Part shown: positions 33,474 through 45,589 of the stretch, one piece after another
Position numbering within the stretch: position 1 is the first letter of the stretch
Layout: the number at the start of each line of letters is the position of its first letter
DNA from: Cytidiella melzeri
Taxonomy: Eukaryota > Basidiomycota > Agaricomycetes > Polyporales > Irpicaceae
Direction of reading: 5' to 3'
Assembly: GCA_022592445.1 (NCBI GenBank)
Contig: JABYQR010000026.1
Coordinates: 1-64,000 of the forward strand
DNA: 64,000 nt
Notes under the pieces: generated by a model
Databases searched by the model: none
What the model was told of the DNA's origin: nothing
Seen by the model: the letters and a program-made list of their open reading frames with translations, nothing else
Translations under genes and position numbers: made by a program

Positions 33474-34209
33474 TAGCGTCAGCAATGCCGGCAAGTGGCA
33501 AGTACAATTCCTGAAGATTCAATGAAATACTACTTTTTTTTTTGAGCCAGATTTGTAAGTAAACTTGGTGCTGGTAGCAGACAGTTTTGTTGGGAATAGC
33601 TTCTTCGACAAGAAATGTATGGTAATTTGGTGATTTGTCTTCACTGGACACACAATCATTCATGAAGAAGAGGGACTGTGCTGTATTGTTTGAAGTGCAA
33701 CAATGGGTGTGAGTACAGAACTAAAGATAATTTGTGCAGTAGAGCAGGGAGATAAGGATTGTTTGACATGCGTCTTCCTCTTAATGGTGTTGCACTATTT
33801 TTATAAAATTTAGTAAATTGCAGGATCAGGGTTACAAGTGATCACACTACTGATAGCAGATTGAACAAATCATATAGCATGAAAAATTTAATTGCACCTG
33901 TGACTTTGTTACCAAACACAACCTCAGTAAACACCTCTGTTCCTCGTGAGGATCTTGCCAAGCCACCTGGTCATGAATATTGACTGTTTTAAGGGCATTT
34001 GCTATTGGTGACACCTTTGATAGGCAACTTGATCTGGGATACAGTGACTGTACCACAATTGATAAGTTTGGTTGCAGGGAAAGGAGCCATACAAGGGTAG
34101 TCACCAATGGGAGCAAGGGTCTTCATCTATCTTGTGATTAATCTTGTGCAGTGTTCACTGCTAATTCTAGAAAATTACTTGATTCAAGAATGAAGGGCTT
34201 GAGGGTGTC

Positions 34210-35215
34210 TCATTAGATCAATTGCTAGAACATGTTACAGGTGTCCTGTTGATGTCTGCACTCCCTCACCCACATTGCGGCAGGCACAGGCTGCATTCTG
34301 ATTGTAACTCCTGCTTATAGAGCTACTAGTGGCTGTGAAACTGTGTGGAAGAATCAAAGGCAGTGCTCTATAATGATGCAACCATGTCCTTTTGATGTCT
34401 GAATTGCCTCAACCCCATTGGAACAGCCACAGGCTGTGTTGTGATTGTCACTTCTGCTTAGAGAGCAACTAATGGTTGTGAAACTTTGTGGAACAATCTT
34501 ATTCAGTGGCTGCTGCTGATGCAACCATGTCCTGTTGATGTCTGAGCTGCATCACCCATGTTGGAACTGCCAAAGACTGTGTTCTGATTGTAACTCCTGC
34601 TTAGAGAGTAGTGGTTTTGAAACCTTGTGAACCAATCGAATGCAGTGCTTGCTGCCAATGCAACCATGTACTGTTGATGTCTGAACTGCCTCACCCCCAT
34701 TGGAACTGCCACAATTGTAACTCCTGCCTAGAAAGTAGTGGTTGTGAAACTTTGTGGACCAATTGAACTGGTTGCTGATGACACCATGTCCAGCTGATGT
34801 CTGCATTGCCTCACCCCCATCAGACCTGCCCCAGGCTATGTTCAGATTGTAACCCCTGTATATAAAGCAACTGGTGGTTGTGAAACTGTATGGAAGAATC
34901 AATGGCAGTGCTCTATGGTGATGCAACCGCATCCTGTTGATGTCTGAACTGCCTCAGCCCCATCAGAACTGCCACAGGCTATGTTCTGCTTTTAACTCCT
35001 CCTTAGGGAGCAACTATGGTTGTAACACTTTGTGCAACAATCCAATACAGTCCTTGCTGCTGATGCAACCACGTACTGTTGATGTCTGAACTGCCTCAAC
35101 CCCATTGGAACTGCCACAGGCTGTGTTCTGATTGTAACTCCTGCTTGGAGAGCAACTGATGGTTGTGAAACTTTGTGGAACAATCAGATGCAGTACTCAT
35201 TGCTGATGCAGCCAC
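34210..35215. repeat. Tandem units of about 130-140 bp in R3
   Basis: Successive diverged units read CTGCCTCACCCCCATTGGAA, then GCCACAGGCTGTGTTCTGAT, TAACTCCTGCTTAGAGAGCA, GGTTGTGAAACTTTGTGG and GATGCAACCATGTCCTGTTG. The same units occur at about 25270-25484, 32126-32310, 38740-39040, 40800-41330, 43190-43910 and 51564-52850, so copy number explains the size differences among R copies. Confidence 0.85.
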
Positions 35216-35772
35216 AAATTCACATTGTCCAAGAATGTAGGGGTTGAGAATTTGTAGTGAGCTTCCAAAGTACCAGTAGTTCTTGCTCAGAGCCAATGCT
35301 GTGTGTGGCATGTCTTCTTGTTGTATTCCTTGTTCAGAGAGTAAGCAATGTCTGTAGATTGCTGCACATGTACCTGACCAGAATTGAACATCATTTGCCG
35401 GCAGGGAGTGGAGTTTGAATCCGAGTCTGGATGACATTTCTCAGTAGACTGGCCATAACTTGCTCAATTCCCCTTTAATTGACAGGATGTTTGTACCAGG
35501 ATGTTGCCACAAGATAGGGCTATCCAATGGTGTATTATCCGTACAAATTTGTACCCATATGCAGTCTGTAAAAATCAAGAACTGCATTTTGATTGCAAAA
35601 GTGATTTGATACAAACTTATAAAGGGCTGATAACAAGGCCACTGTAATGCCATCAGCTGTATTCATTGTTTTCTTATTGAGGCTGTTACTGTCTGTATTC
35701 TGCCATCAAATTCCCACACTTTGGGGGACAAAAAGGTCACATCTGAAAAGGCATCAATGTGCTGGAGCACAC

Positions 35773-36529
35773 TGTCACGGAGACGGAGCTCGACGTAACA
35801 ACTAGGGACACGGAGTGGAAGACGACAACGAGGTGGTGGCAGGCGTATAGCACAATGCTCTCACCAGCTATAAACCTTATACAGATATCTAGCCCAGTAA
35901 AGACCAAGTTAGTATTCTGACTACCAGCTATGTAGTACAGAGGGGATTTGCTTACCTAGCCCAGTAAAGACCAAGAGGTCGAGATGGGGGCTAGGAGCGT
36001 ACATGCAGCAGTATATATAGACTTCAGGGACCTGCGCACAGACCATGTTGAGGGCAGGCTTTGCAAGAAGCCGTGTGAACGAAGAACAAAAGAACTACCT
36101 AAAGGAGAACAATAGCTATTGTCTAGTCCTTGCCAAGAACTCTACTCGTGAGAGAATCTATCTAAAAGGAGACCAACTATTGTATTCCATTCCCACACCT
36201 GTGAGAACATCCTTCCATAAAGAGAACAATAGGGAAAGAACAATAAGGAGCCCATGTGGATGGTATCTATGACGTCAAACCCTAGCTATGGGCTGAGCCA
36301 TGTGCTTGTAGCCATGTGGTCTTACTTAAGCTAAGTCACATCCCAGTGTGACGTAGTAGCAGGTAATGTGACCGTGTGGAGCGTCTAAGCCGCGTGATAC
36401 GGGCGCTTAATAGACGTGCAAAAGGAGTTTATGCAGAGAGAATTGAAACTGGGTTGTAGCCCGGAGTTTTACAGATAAAAACAAGAGGTAAATTGCAAAA
36501 ATTAAGGGCTAGTCAGGCCATCCATGACA
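35773..36529 (-). mobile_element. Solo LTR, family A, inside R3
   Basis: It runs TGTCACGG...CCATGACA, 757 bp, flanked by CACAC on both sides (35768-35772, 36530-36534). The empty site survives in other R copies as GGAGCACACTGGAAC. Confidence 0.95.
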
Positions 36530-36795
36530 CACACTGGAACAATTCTTCTTCATTCTTCAGGAAATGTGATAATGACTTTAATGCCTTGGATGGCACCTGC
36601 TCGTTATTGGAGCACACTACTGAGCATGGTATTGCCCACAAGCTGTTCTGTATTGACATTGCCGCGCCACCTCCCCCAACAAGTTGATGTGTTCTGGACA
36701 CGCCTACAGTCACAACAGTCTGGCAGATTTGGTAGACAACTGTGACATAGTTAAGTACAGTATTTACAAGTGGCACCCGGAGATTATGGTGATGG

Positions 36796-37293
36796 TTATA
36801 TATCTATTGATTGTAAATAAACTCCGTCTCTGTAGAATGGATCTTTGCTCACAAGCCAATAGACAGATTTCACTTCATCCTCTGTGTACCTATGACCGTT
36901 ATTGTTTTCCTCAAAATTACGAGAAGGCCCCTTGCATATATCTCCTGGCTTGATTTTAGCATCCCTTATGTCTTTTTGCACCATCTCTTTCAACCTGTCG
37001 AGTCTTCCTTCTTTATGCAGTCTCAGTTGGATAACCAACATTTTTTGGTCCAAAGTAGTTTTTCGTGTTGGAGGAAATATCCCCCTGGCCTGGTGTTTGG
37101 GAAATTCACTTTTATGAACTGCATCAAGGTTGGAAAATTTAGCTGTGCTCTGGCTCTCCAGATTGTTCAGCCCACGCTCACCAGAGGAAGTAGAAAAGCA
37201 AGATCCTCCACCGCTGTATGGGGAGGCAGACACAGTCAACATGTAGAATGCACCACTGATAACAGCCAAAATGAGAGAGGTTGACAACCGCAT
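36796..37293 (-). CDS. Predicted small secreted protein, 165 residues
   Basis: The ATG at 37293 is chosen over upstream in-frame codons because a typical signal peptide starts there: MRLSTSLILAVISGAFYML, then TVSASP as a likely cleavage region. The mature part has one Cys near its start (GGGSCFST), a central basic region (KHQARGIFPPTRKTTLDQKM), a charged helix (LRLHKEGRLDRLKEMVQKDI), a second Cys (GDICKGP) and ends VYLQSIDI. It is intronless, single copy here, and flanked by R repeats on both sides (flank 37294-37978 holds no other gene). Small secreted proteins in repeat-rich DNA are often effector candidates in plant-associated fungi; nothing here shows that for this one. Confidence 0.6.
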   Translation of the reverse strand: MRLSTSLILAVISGAFYMLTVSASPYSGGGSCFSTSSGERGLNNLESQSTAKFSNLDAVHKSEFPKHQARGIFPPTRKTTLDQKMLVIQLRLHKEGRLDRLKEMVQKDIRDAKIKPGDICKGPSRNFEENNNGHRYTEDEVKSVYWLVSKDPFYRDGVYLQSIDI

Positions 37294-37978
37294 GATGATA
37301 TAGGATGATGAGAGATGTTTTAAAGTGAAGGCAGTAAAATGGCTAGCTGTGATAGCAATATCAGTATAGTGACATAGTAAGGCAACTGCAACATGGGTGA
37401 AAGTGTACTGACTGACTGATGATGTCAAAAGGGGGATTTAAAAGCAGTTGAAAGGAGAACTGGCTGTGACATGAATTAGAACACAGACCCAAGGCAAGTA
37501 CAACATCATGGATGACAGTGTACTGACCAACCAGTGCCAAAGCTATATGAAAAGACTTGGGAAAATGGAGGTGTGCTGGGATGGAAGAATGGTGACAAGG
37601 GGCTTTATATATCTTGAAATCCATGTGCAGTGCTGCTGCAACAATCAGAGAATACAGAGGTTGGAAATGTCTTTGATTAAGTCCTGTGCCACAAATCAGA
37701 TGGACAGTGCTACTGAGTACTATGCAGTGATATTACTTCACACAGGTTAGGCTGTGTTGCCAAGATTGTCTACATAGCAAGCAATGATTGTCTCGCTAAC
37801 TCCTAGGATCTATATTGTACTACAACAGGAAGTAAGTTGCTCTAAAACAGCCACATGGCAGAAATAACATTATTTGAAATGGAAGGAGCATCAATCAGGA
37901 CCTTGAACACCTCCAGCTGTGTGCTCAAGAGTAGTCTGCTTTGAGAGTCACCGAAAGATGTCCCTTGCTATTAGGAAC

Positions 37979-39582
37979 TAGCGTTAGCAAGGCCAGCAAG
38001 TGGCAAGTATAATTCCTGAATATTGAATGAAATATTACTTTTTGAGCCAGATTTGTAAGTAAACTGGGTGCTGGTAGCAGCCTGAACAAATAATTTCGTT
38101 GGGAATAGCTTCTTCAATGATTAATGTATAGTAAGTTGGTGGTTTGTCTTCACAGGAGCATACAACTATTCATGAAAGAAGAGGGACTGTGCTTTATTGT
38201 TTGAAGTGCAACAATGGGTGTGAGTACAGATTGAAAACCAGTTTGTGGAGTAGACCATGGAGATAAAGATTGGTTGACATGCGTCTTCTTCTTAATAATG
38301 TTGAACCATGTTAAATAATCTAAATAAAAGGTGGTAAACTGCGGGAGCAGGGTTACAAGTGCTTATGCTATTGATAGCAGATTGAATAAATACTATAGCA
38401 TGAAATAGTTAATTGCACCTGTGACTTTGTTACCAGAAAGAACCTCAGTAAACAGCTCTGTTCCTGGTAAGGACCTTGCCAAGCCATCTTGTCATGAATA
38501 TTGACTGTAGTAAGGGCATTTGCTATTGGTGATATCTTTGATAGGCAACTTGATCTAGGATAAAGTGAATGTACTATAATTAGTAAGTTTGGTTGGTGGA
38601 AAAGGAGCCATACATTGATGAAGGTAGTCACCAATGGATATCTTATCATGAATCTTGTGCAGTGCTGATGACAGGAAACTGCTTGCTTGAGAAATAATAG
38701 GCTTGGGGGCGTTTCATTAGATCAACTCCCACAGCAAGTTACATGTGTCCTGTTGATGTATGAACTGCCTCATCTCCATTGAAACTGCCACAGGCTGTGT
38801 TCTGATTGTGACTCCTGCTTATAGAGCCTAACTGCCTCAGCCCCATCAGAACTGCCACAGGCTATGTTCTGCTTTTAACTCCTCCTTAGGGAGCAACTAT
38901 GGTTGTAACACTTTGTGCAACAATCCAATGCAGTGCTTGCTGCTGATGCAACCATGTACTGTTGATGTCTGAACTGCCTCACCCCCATTGGAACTGCCAC
39001 AGGCTGTATTCTGATTGTAACTCCTGCTTGGAGAGCAACTTTGGACAATGTGAATTTGTGGCTGCATCAGCAATGAGTACTGCATCTGATTGTTCCACAC
39101 AGTTTCACAACCATTAGTTGCTCTCCAAGCAGGAGTTAGAATCAGAACACAGCCTGTGGCAGTTCCAATGGGGGTGAGGCAGTTCACACATCAACAGGAC
39201 ATGGCTGCATTAGCAGCATACTCACACCCATCATTGCACTTCAACCAATACAGCACAGTCCCTCTTCCTTCTTGAGTGACTGTGTGCTCCAGTGAAGACA
39301 AACCACCAACTTACCATACATTACTCATTGCAGAAGCTATTCCCAACAAAATCACTTTTTCAGGTGGTTGCCAGCACCAAGTTTACTTACAAATGTGGCT
39401 CAAAAAGTAATATTTCATTCAATCTTCAGGAATTGTACTTGCCGCTTGTCGGCCCTGCTAACGCTAGTCTGTATTCTGCCATCAAATTCCCACACTTTGG
39501 GAGACAAAAAGGCCACATCTGAATTGTTATCAATGTGCTGGAGCACACTGGAACAATTCTTCTTCATTCATCAGGAATTGTA
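37979..39582 (-). repeat. R4, with an inverted partial copy R5 (39043-39466) inside
   Basis: R4 starts TAGCGTTAGCAAGGCCAGC after AC and ends CAGGAATTGTA before AC (39583-39584). R5 is an inverted partial copy ending GCTAACGCTA before GT at 39467. R4 resumes at once with CTGTATTCTGCC. The stretch 39583-40095 holds short degenerate R pieces only. Confidence 0.7.
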
Positions 39583-42217
39583 ACACTGTTCTTGTACTTT
39601 GTGGCACTAGAGCAATATGGTGTCCCATCCTGGGCAGGCACCCAAATTCATTGTGGACATGTACACCAATTCTTAAATCTCAGACAGCAATCCAATATTT
39701 GCTCTTTGTGTAAGAATCACCAGGATGTTGGGAGCTAATTCAGACAAGACATTTCCAACCCCTATATTTTGGGACCACATAGAATTTTTTTTGTTACATC
39801 AGCAGTAAGCACTGCAACTGATTGTTCAACAAATTTTGAATAAAATTGATTAATTTCTAGCAAGAGTTACCACCAGAACACAACCTGTGGCAGTTCCCTT
39901 GAGGCAGTTCAGACATCAACAGGGCACATGTCACTTTTTCTGGAGATTCACCTGTACAGGCCATTTCCAACCCCTATATTGTGGAACCGCATGACTACAT
40001 CAGCAGCAAGTACTGCAACTGATTATTTAACAAAGTTCCACAAGCATTAGCTGCTTTCTGACAAGAGTTACCATCAGAACTCAGCCTGTGGCAGTTACAA
40101 TTCCTGAAGAATGAAGAAGAATTGTTCTAGTGTGCTCCAGCACATTGATGCCTTTACAATTCCTGAAGAATGAAGAAGAATTGTTCCAGTGTGCTCCAGC
40201 ACATTGATGTCTTTTCAGATGTGACCTTTTTGTCCCCCAAAGTGTGGTAATTTGATGGCAGAATACAGAAAGTAACAGTGTCAATAACAAAACAATGAAT
40301 ACAGCTGATGGCATCACACTGGCCTTGTTATCAGCCCTTTATAACTTTGTATCAGATCACTTTTGCAATCAAAATGCACCTTTTGATTTTTACAGACTGC
40401 ATATGGGTACAAATCTGTACATATAATACACCATTGGATAGCCCTATCTTGTGACAACATCCTGGTACAAACATCCTGTCAATTGAAGTGGAATTGAGGA
40501 AGTTATGGCCAGTCTACTCAAAAAAGTCATCCAGACTCAGATTCAAACTCCACACCTGCTGGCAAATGATGTCAAATCCTGGTCAGGTGCATGTGCAGCA
40601 ATCTACACACATTGCTTGCTCTCTGAACAAGAAATACAATTAGAAGACATGCCACACATAGTATTGGCTCTGAGCAAGAGTTACCAGTACTTTAGATGCT
40701 AACTACAAAGTGTCAATCCCTACATTCTTGGACAATGTAAATTTGTGGCTGCATTAGTAGTGAGTACTGTATCTGATTGTTTCACAAAGTTTCACAACTG
40801 TGAGTTGCTCTTGCTCTCTAAGCAGGAATTACAATCAGAACACAGCCTGTGGCAGTTCCAATGGGGGTGAGGCAGTTCAGACATCAACAGTACATGGTTG
40901 CATCAGCAGCAAGCACTGCATTGAATTGTTGCACAAAGTTTCACAAGCATTAGTTGCTCTCTAAGGAGGAGGTAAAATCAGAACATAGCCTGTGGCAGCT
41001 CTGATGGGGGTGAGGCAATGCAGACATTAGCTGGACATGGTTTCATCAGCAGCCAGCACTGCATTCAATTGGTCCCCAAAATTCCACAACCATTAGTTGC
41101 CTTCTAAGGAAAAGTTACAATCAGAGCACAGCCTGTGGCAGTTCTAGTGGGGCTGAGGCAGTTCAGACATCAGGATGTGGTTGCATCACCATAGAGCACT
41201 GCCTTTGATTCTTTCACACGGTTTCACAACCACTAGTGGCTCTATAAGCAAGAGTTACAATCAAAACACAGCCTGTGGCAGTTTCAATGGAGATGAGGCA
41301 GTTCATACATCCACAGGACACATGTAACTTGCTGTGGGAGTTGATCTAATGAGACACCCTGAAGCCCTTTATTTTGTATGCAAGCAATTTTCTGTCATCA
41401 GCAATGAACACTGCACTAGATTTATGATAAGATATATGAAGCCCCTTGCTACCATTGGTAACTCCCATCATCAATGTATGGCTCATTTTCCCGTAACCAG
41501 ACTTATCATTTGTAGTAGAGTCACTTTATCCCAGATCAAGTTGCCTATAAACGGTGTCACCAATAGAAAATGCCCGTAATACAGTTGATATTCATGACCA
41601 GATGGCTTGGCAAGGTCCTTACCAGGAACAGAGTTGTTTACTCAGGTTCTTTTTGGTAACAAAGTCACTAGCGTTAGCAAGGCCGGCAAGCGGCAAGTAC
41701 AATTCCTGAAGATTGAATGAAATACTACTTTTAGAGCCAGATTTGTAGGTAAACTTGGTGCTGGTAGTAGCCTGAACAAGTAATAATGTTAGGAATGGCT
41801 TCTTCAATGAGTAATGTATAGTAAGTTGGTGATTTGTTTCCACTGGAGCACAAAATTATTCATGAAAGAAGAGGGACCGTGCTGTATTGTTTGAAGTGCA
41901 ACAATGGGTGTAAATACAGAATTAAAACATGTATAAGTTGGTGGAGTAAAGCATGGAGATAAAGATTGTTTGAGGTGCGTCTTCTTCTTGATGGTGTTGA
42001 ACTATGTTAGATTTTCTAGATACAATCTGGTAAACTGCAGGAGCAGGGTTGCAAGTGATTACGTTATTGATAGCAAATTGAATAAATCATATAGCATGAA
42101 ATAGTTAATTGCACCTGTGACTTTGTTACCAAAAACAACCTCAGTAAACAAGTTTTTGCCTGGTAAGAATCTTGCCAAGCGATCTGGTCATGAATATTGG
42201 CTGTATTACAGGCATTT

Positions 42218-42954
42218 TGACATGGATAGTCCAACAGACCGGATTTTTCCAACATTGTCACAAGTTTACAGCCTTAGGCACCTATCTAGAGCGCTTATTT
42301 TCCGGCTGAGAGTGTTACCAGACCTAACCCTAACCCGGGTCATGTGACATCCTGCCTTATTTATCAATAGTCCAGATCCAAACCCTAGACTCAATCTGGA
42401 GCAGTTCCATATCAACCTAGGCTATTGTTCTATTGTTCCTCTTCCATTGATAGGGATTCCCCAGGGATTCCCCCAGGTTTTATTGTTCTATTGTCTTTCG
42501 ATTATTGTCTTCTATCTATTGTTAGGGATTCCCCAGGGATTCCCCCAGTTTCTATTGTTCTATTGTTCCTATTCTATTGTTCTATTGTTCTATTGTTCTA
42601 ACTCTATTGCTCTCTGTACCCTGGTCCTTGACAGTTACTCAGGTCCTTGACAGTTACCCTGGTCCCTTATTGTTCTATTGTTACTCCAGCCCCACAGTTA
42701 CTCCAGTCCCTAGTGTGGGAACTGGTGCACAGACCACCCAGACACAGTATATATAGTACCCCTTACCCTCCCTGGTTCTGCATCTTGACCTCTTCGTCAT
42801 TTGCACTGCCAGTATCCGGCCTCTGAGCCTGCTTGCCTGCTCATCATTGACTTTGACCTCGTTGTCGCCGTTGGAGATCTACTTCCACTTCCACTTCCTC
42901 TCCACTTCACCCTTGTTTAGGGTTTATCAGCATAGCAGCAGTCGCTCCGCGACA
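42218..42954 (+). mobile_element. Solo LTR, family B, inside R7
   Basis: It runs TGACATGG...CGCGACA, 737 bp, flanked by CATTT on both sides (42213-42217, 42955-42959); the empty site GGGCATTTGCTATTGG is present in other R copies. It is rich in TATTGTTCTA-type short repeats and has a TATATATA box near 42750. Confidence 0.95.
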
Positions 42955-43915
42955 CATTTGCTATTGGTGACAACTTTGATAGGCAACTTGATCTGGAATA
43001 AAGTGACTGTACTACAATTGATAAGTTTGGTTTTGGGAAAAGGAGCCATAAATTGACGAAGGTAGTCACCAAAGGTAGCAAGGGGCTTCATGTATCTTGT
43101 CATTAATCTTGTGCAGTGTTCACTGCTGATTCTAGAAAATTACTTGCTTCAAGGAGTAAAGGGCTTGAGGGTGTCTCATTAGATCAATTGCTAGAACATG
43201 TTACATGTGTCCTGTTGATGTCTGCACTGCCTCACCCCTGTTGAAGCTGCCACAGGCTGGGTTCTGATTGTAAGTCCTGCTTATGGAGCAACTAGTGGTT
43301 GTGAAACTGTGTGGAAGAACCAAAGGCAGTGCTCTATGGTGATGCAACCACATCCTGTTAATGTCTGAACTGCATCAGCACCACTAGAACTGCCACAGGT
43401 TGTGTTCTGATTGTCACTTCTCCTTAGAGAGCAACTAATGGTTGTGAAATTTGGTGGAACAATCTCACGCATTGGTTGCTGCTGATGCAACCACGTCCTG
43501 TTGATGTCTGAGCTGCACCACCCCTATTGGAACTGCCACAGACTGTGTTCTGATTGTAACTTCTGCTTAGAGAGCAGTAGTTGTGAAACCTTGTGAACCA
43601 ATCAAATGCAGCTCTTGCTGCCAATGAAGCCAAAGTGCCTCACCCTCATTGGAGCTGCCACTGCTGGAACCCCTGCTTAGAAAGTAGTGGTTATGAAACT
43701 TTGTGGACTAATTGAATGCAGCGCTGGCTGCTGATGAAAACACATCCAACTGATATCTGGACTGCCTCACCCCCAATAGAGCTGTCAAAGGCTGTGTTCT
43801 GATGGTCACTCCTGCTTACAGAGCAACTGGTAGTTGTAAAACTGTATAAAAAATCAAAGGCAGTACTCTACGCTGATGCTACCATGTCCTGTTGATGTCT
43901 GAACTGCCTCAGCTC

Positions 43916-44674
43916 TGTCATGGATGGCCCTGACTAGCCCTTAATTTTCGCAATTTACCTCTTGTTTTTATCTGTAAAACTCCGGGCTACAACCTAGTTT
44001 CAATTCTCTCTGCATAAACTCCTTTGCACGTCTATTAAGCGCCCGTATCACGTGGCTTAGACGCTCCACACGGTCACATTACTTGCTACTACGTCACACT
44101 GGCATGTGACTTAGCTTAAGTAAGACCACATGGCTACAAGCACATGGCTCAGCCCATAGCTAGGGTTTGACGTCATAGATACCGTCCACATGGGCTCCTT
44201 ATTGTTCTTTCCCTATTGTTCTCTTTATGGAAGGATGTTCTCACAGGTGTGGGAATGGAATACAATAGTTGGTCTCCTTTTAGATAGATTCTCTCACGAG
44301 TAGAGTTCTTGGCAAGGTCTAGACAATAGCTATTGTTCTACTTTAGGTAGTCCTTTTGTTCTTCGTTCACACGGCTTCTTGCAAAGCCTGCCCTCAACAT
44401 GGTCTGTGCGCAGGTCCCTGAAGTCTATATATACTGCTACATGTACGCTCCTAGCCCCCCATCTCGACCTCTTGGTCTTTACTGGGCTAGGTAAGCAACC
44501 CCCTCTTGTACTACATAGCTGGTAGTCACAAATACTAACTTGGTCTTTACTGGGCTAGATTTCTGAATAAGTTTGATAGCTGGTGAACGCATTGTGCTTC
44601 ACGCCTGCCACCACCTCCTCGTCGTCATCCACATCGTGTCCCTGTTTGTCACGTCGAGCCCTGTCTCCGTGTCA
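43916..44674 (+). repeat. 5' LTR of gypsy-1
   Basis: It starts TGTCATGG and ends CTCCGTGTCA; TATATATA lies near 44430. The following TTAGGTCGAGATC is the likely primer region, similar to TTAGGTAGAATCTC after the gypsy-2 LTR. Confidence 0.95.
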
Positions 44675-44819
44675 TTAGGTCGAGATCGTTGTGTAAACCC
44701 TGGGTCCCCATTCCCACCGTTTTAAAAAGTTTATTCCTGTTTGACGAGTACGTCTCCGGTCTTCTCATACCGTTGAGCTACACTTACGTCGTCCGTTTCT
44801 ACCCCCTGCACGTTGTCTA

Positions 44820-45548
44820 GTGCCCAAGGACACGTGCCCCCGCTTTTCTAAGAACCTCTCTACAACTGAGCCTCAGCTCAAGAGGTCTCTTCCATCATCG
44901 TTCCTTGACGCTCTCGCTGAAAAGCGTAAGAACGGTCAACCTCATCGCTGGTCTGACAAAGACCTGGTCACCGTCGCGAAGTACGTGTCCAAGAAGCCGC
45001 CTGTCAAAGGCATCACCCTCACCGTCCCCTCTTACGAGGAAAACCAACAACTCCGCGCTTCTGCCAGAGCATACGGAGAACGCGCCGCTGAAGAACGTGC
45101 TCGCACTCTAGCTGAGCAGCGAACCCACAAGCCAACTCTCTCGGAGCGGCTCGCCAAACTTCCTCCGCCCACTCCCGCCCCCGCAGCACCCAAACCGGTA
45201 CTCATCGACTTTAAAAAGTTGACGCCGGTAGATCTCGTCGGCATCTTCAAGCCAAAACTCACAGCTGTCCGCACTCGACTACAAGCTCTTACTGAGCTCG
45301 AAGAACTCCTTAACCGCGCAGACCCCGACCACCGTCGCGCCCTGCTCCACCTCGTCAACAAAGTCAACCGCTTCCTCAACCGACTTGACGACCTCGCACC
45401 AGTCACCGCCGACCGTGAGTGGCAACTCTTAGACTGGGGGTGCAAAGCAATAGGAAAAGTTTCTTTTAAGCAGCTCCGTAAAAACTACAACAAAGTTCTT
45501 GCGCAACTTAACGTAGTTAATAACGATAGCTACTTCGAGTGGATCTAG
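44820..45548 (+). CDS. Pre-gag ORF of gypsy-1 (no ATG), about 243 residues
   Basis: The frame is open from 44745 to TAG 45546-45548 and has no ATG. Homology with the gypsy-2 ORF begins at Val-Pro-Lys-Asp (44820), directly after TTGTCTAG, a good 3' splice site; a GTACGT donor lies at about 44748. The protein is basic and helical: ERAAEERARTLAEQRTHKP, a Pro-rich spacer, FKKLTPVDLVGIFKPKLTAV, LLHLVNKVNRFLNRLDDL and a YFEW end. The same blocks recur in gypsy-2. Function is unknown; the position suggests a structural N-terminal Gag part or accessory protein. Its start may be non-AUG or supplied by splicing. Confidence 0.65.
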   Translation: MPKDTCPRFSKNLSTTEPQLKRSLPSSFLDALAEKRKNGQPHRWSDKDLVTVAKYVSKKPPVKGITLTVPSYEENQQLRASARAYGERAAEERARTLAEQRTHKPTLSERLAKLPPPTPAPAAPKPVLIDFKKLTPVDLVGIFKPKLTAVRTRLQALTELEELLNRADPDHRRALLHLVNKVNRFLNRLDDLAPVTADREWQLLDWGCKAIGKVSFKQLRKNYNKVLAQLNVVNNDSYFEWI

Positions 45549-45589
45549 ATAGTCCACAGTTTTGTAACAATTGCATACGTTTCTTCGAC

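Larger units (their letters stand above)
33474..36563 (-). repeat. R3: R-family repeat with a tandem core
   Basis: It starts TAGCGTCAGCAATGCCGG after AC and runs through the R sequence to TTCATTCTTCAGGAA at about 36563, with a solo LTR inserted. Without the LTR it is about 2.3 kb. Small frames read through it are not conserved as proteins. Confidence 0.7.

Noticed and set aside
34210..35215. Regularly spaced repeats as a CRISPR-like array
   Set aside because: The units are contiguous, diverged and about 130-140 bp with no unique spacers; the genome is eukaryotic.
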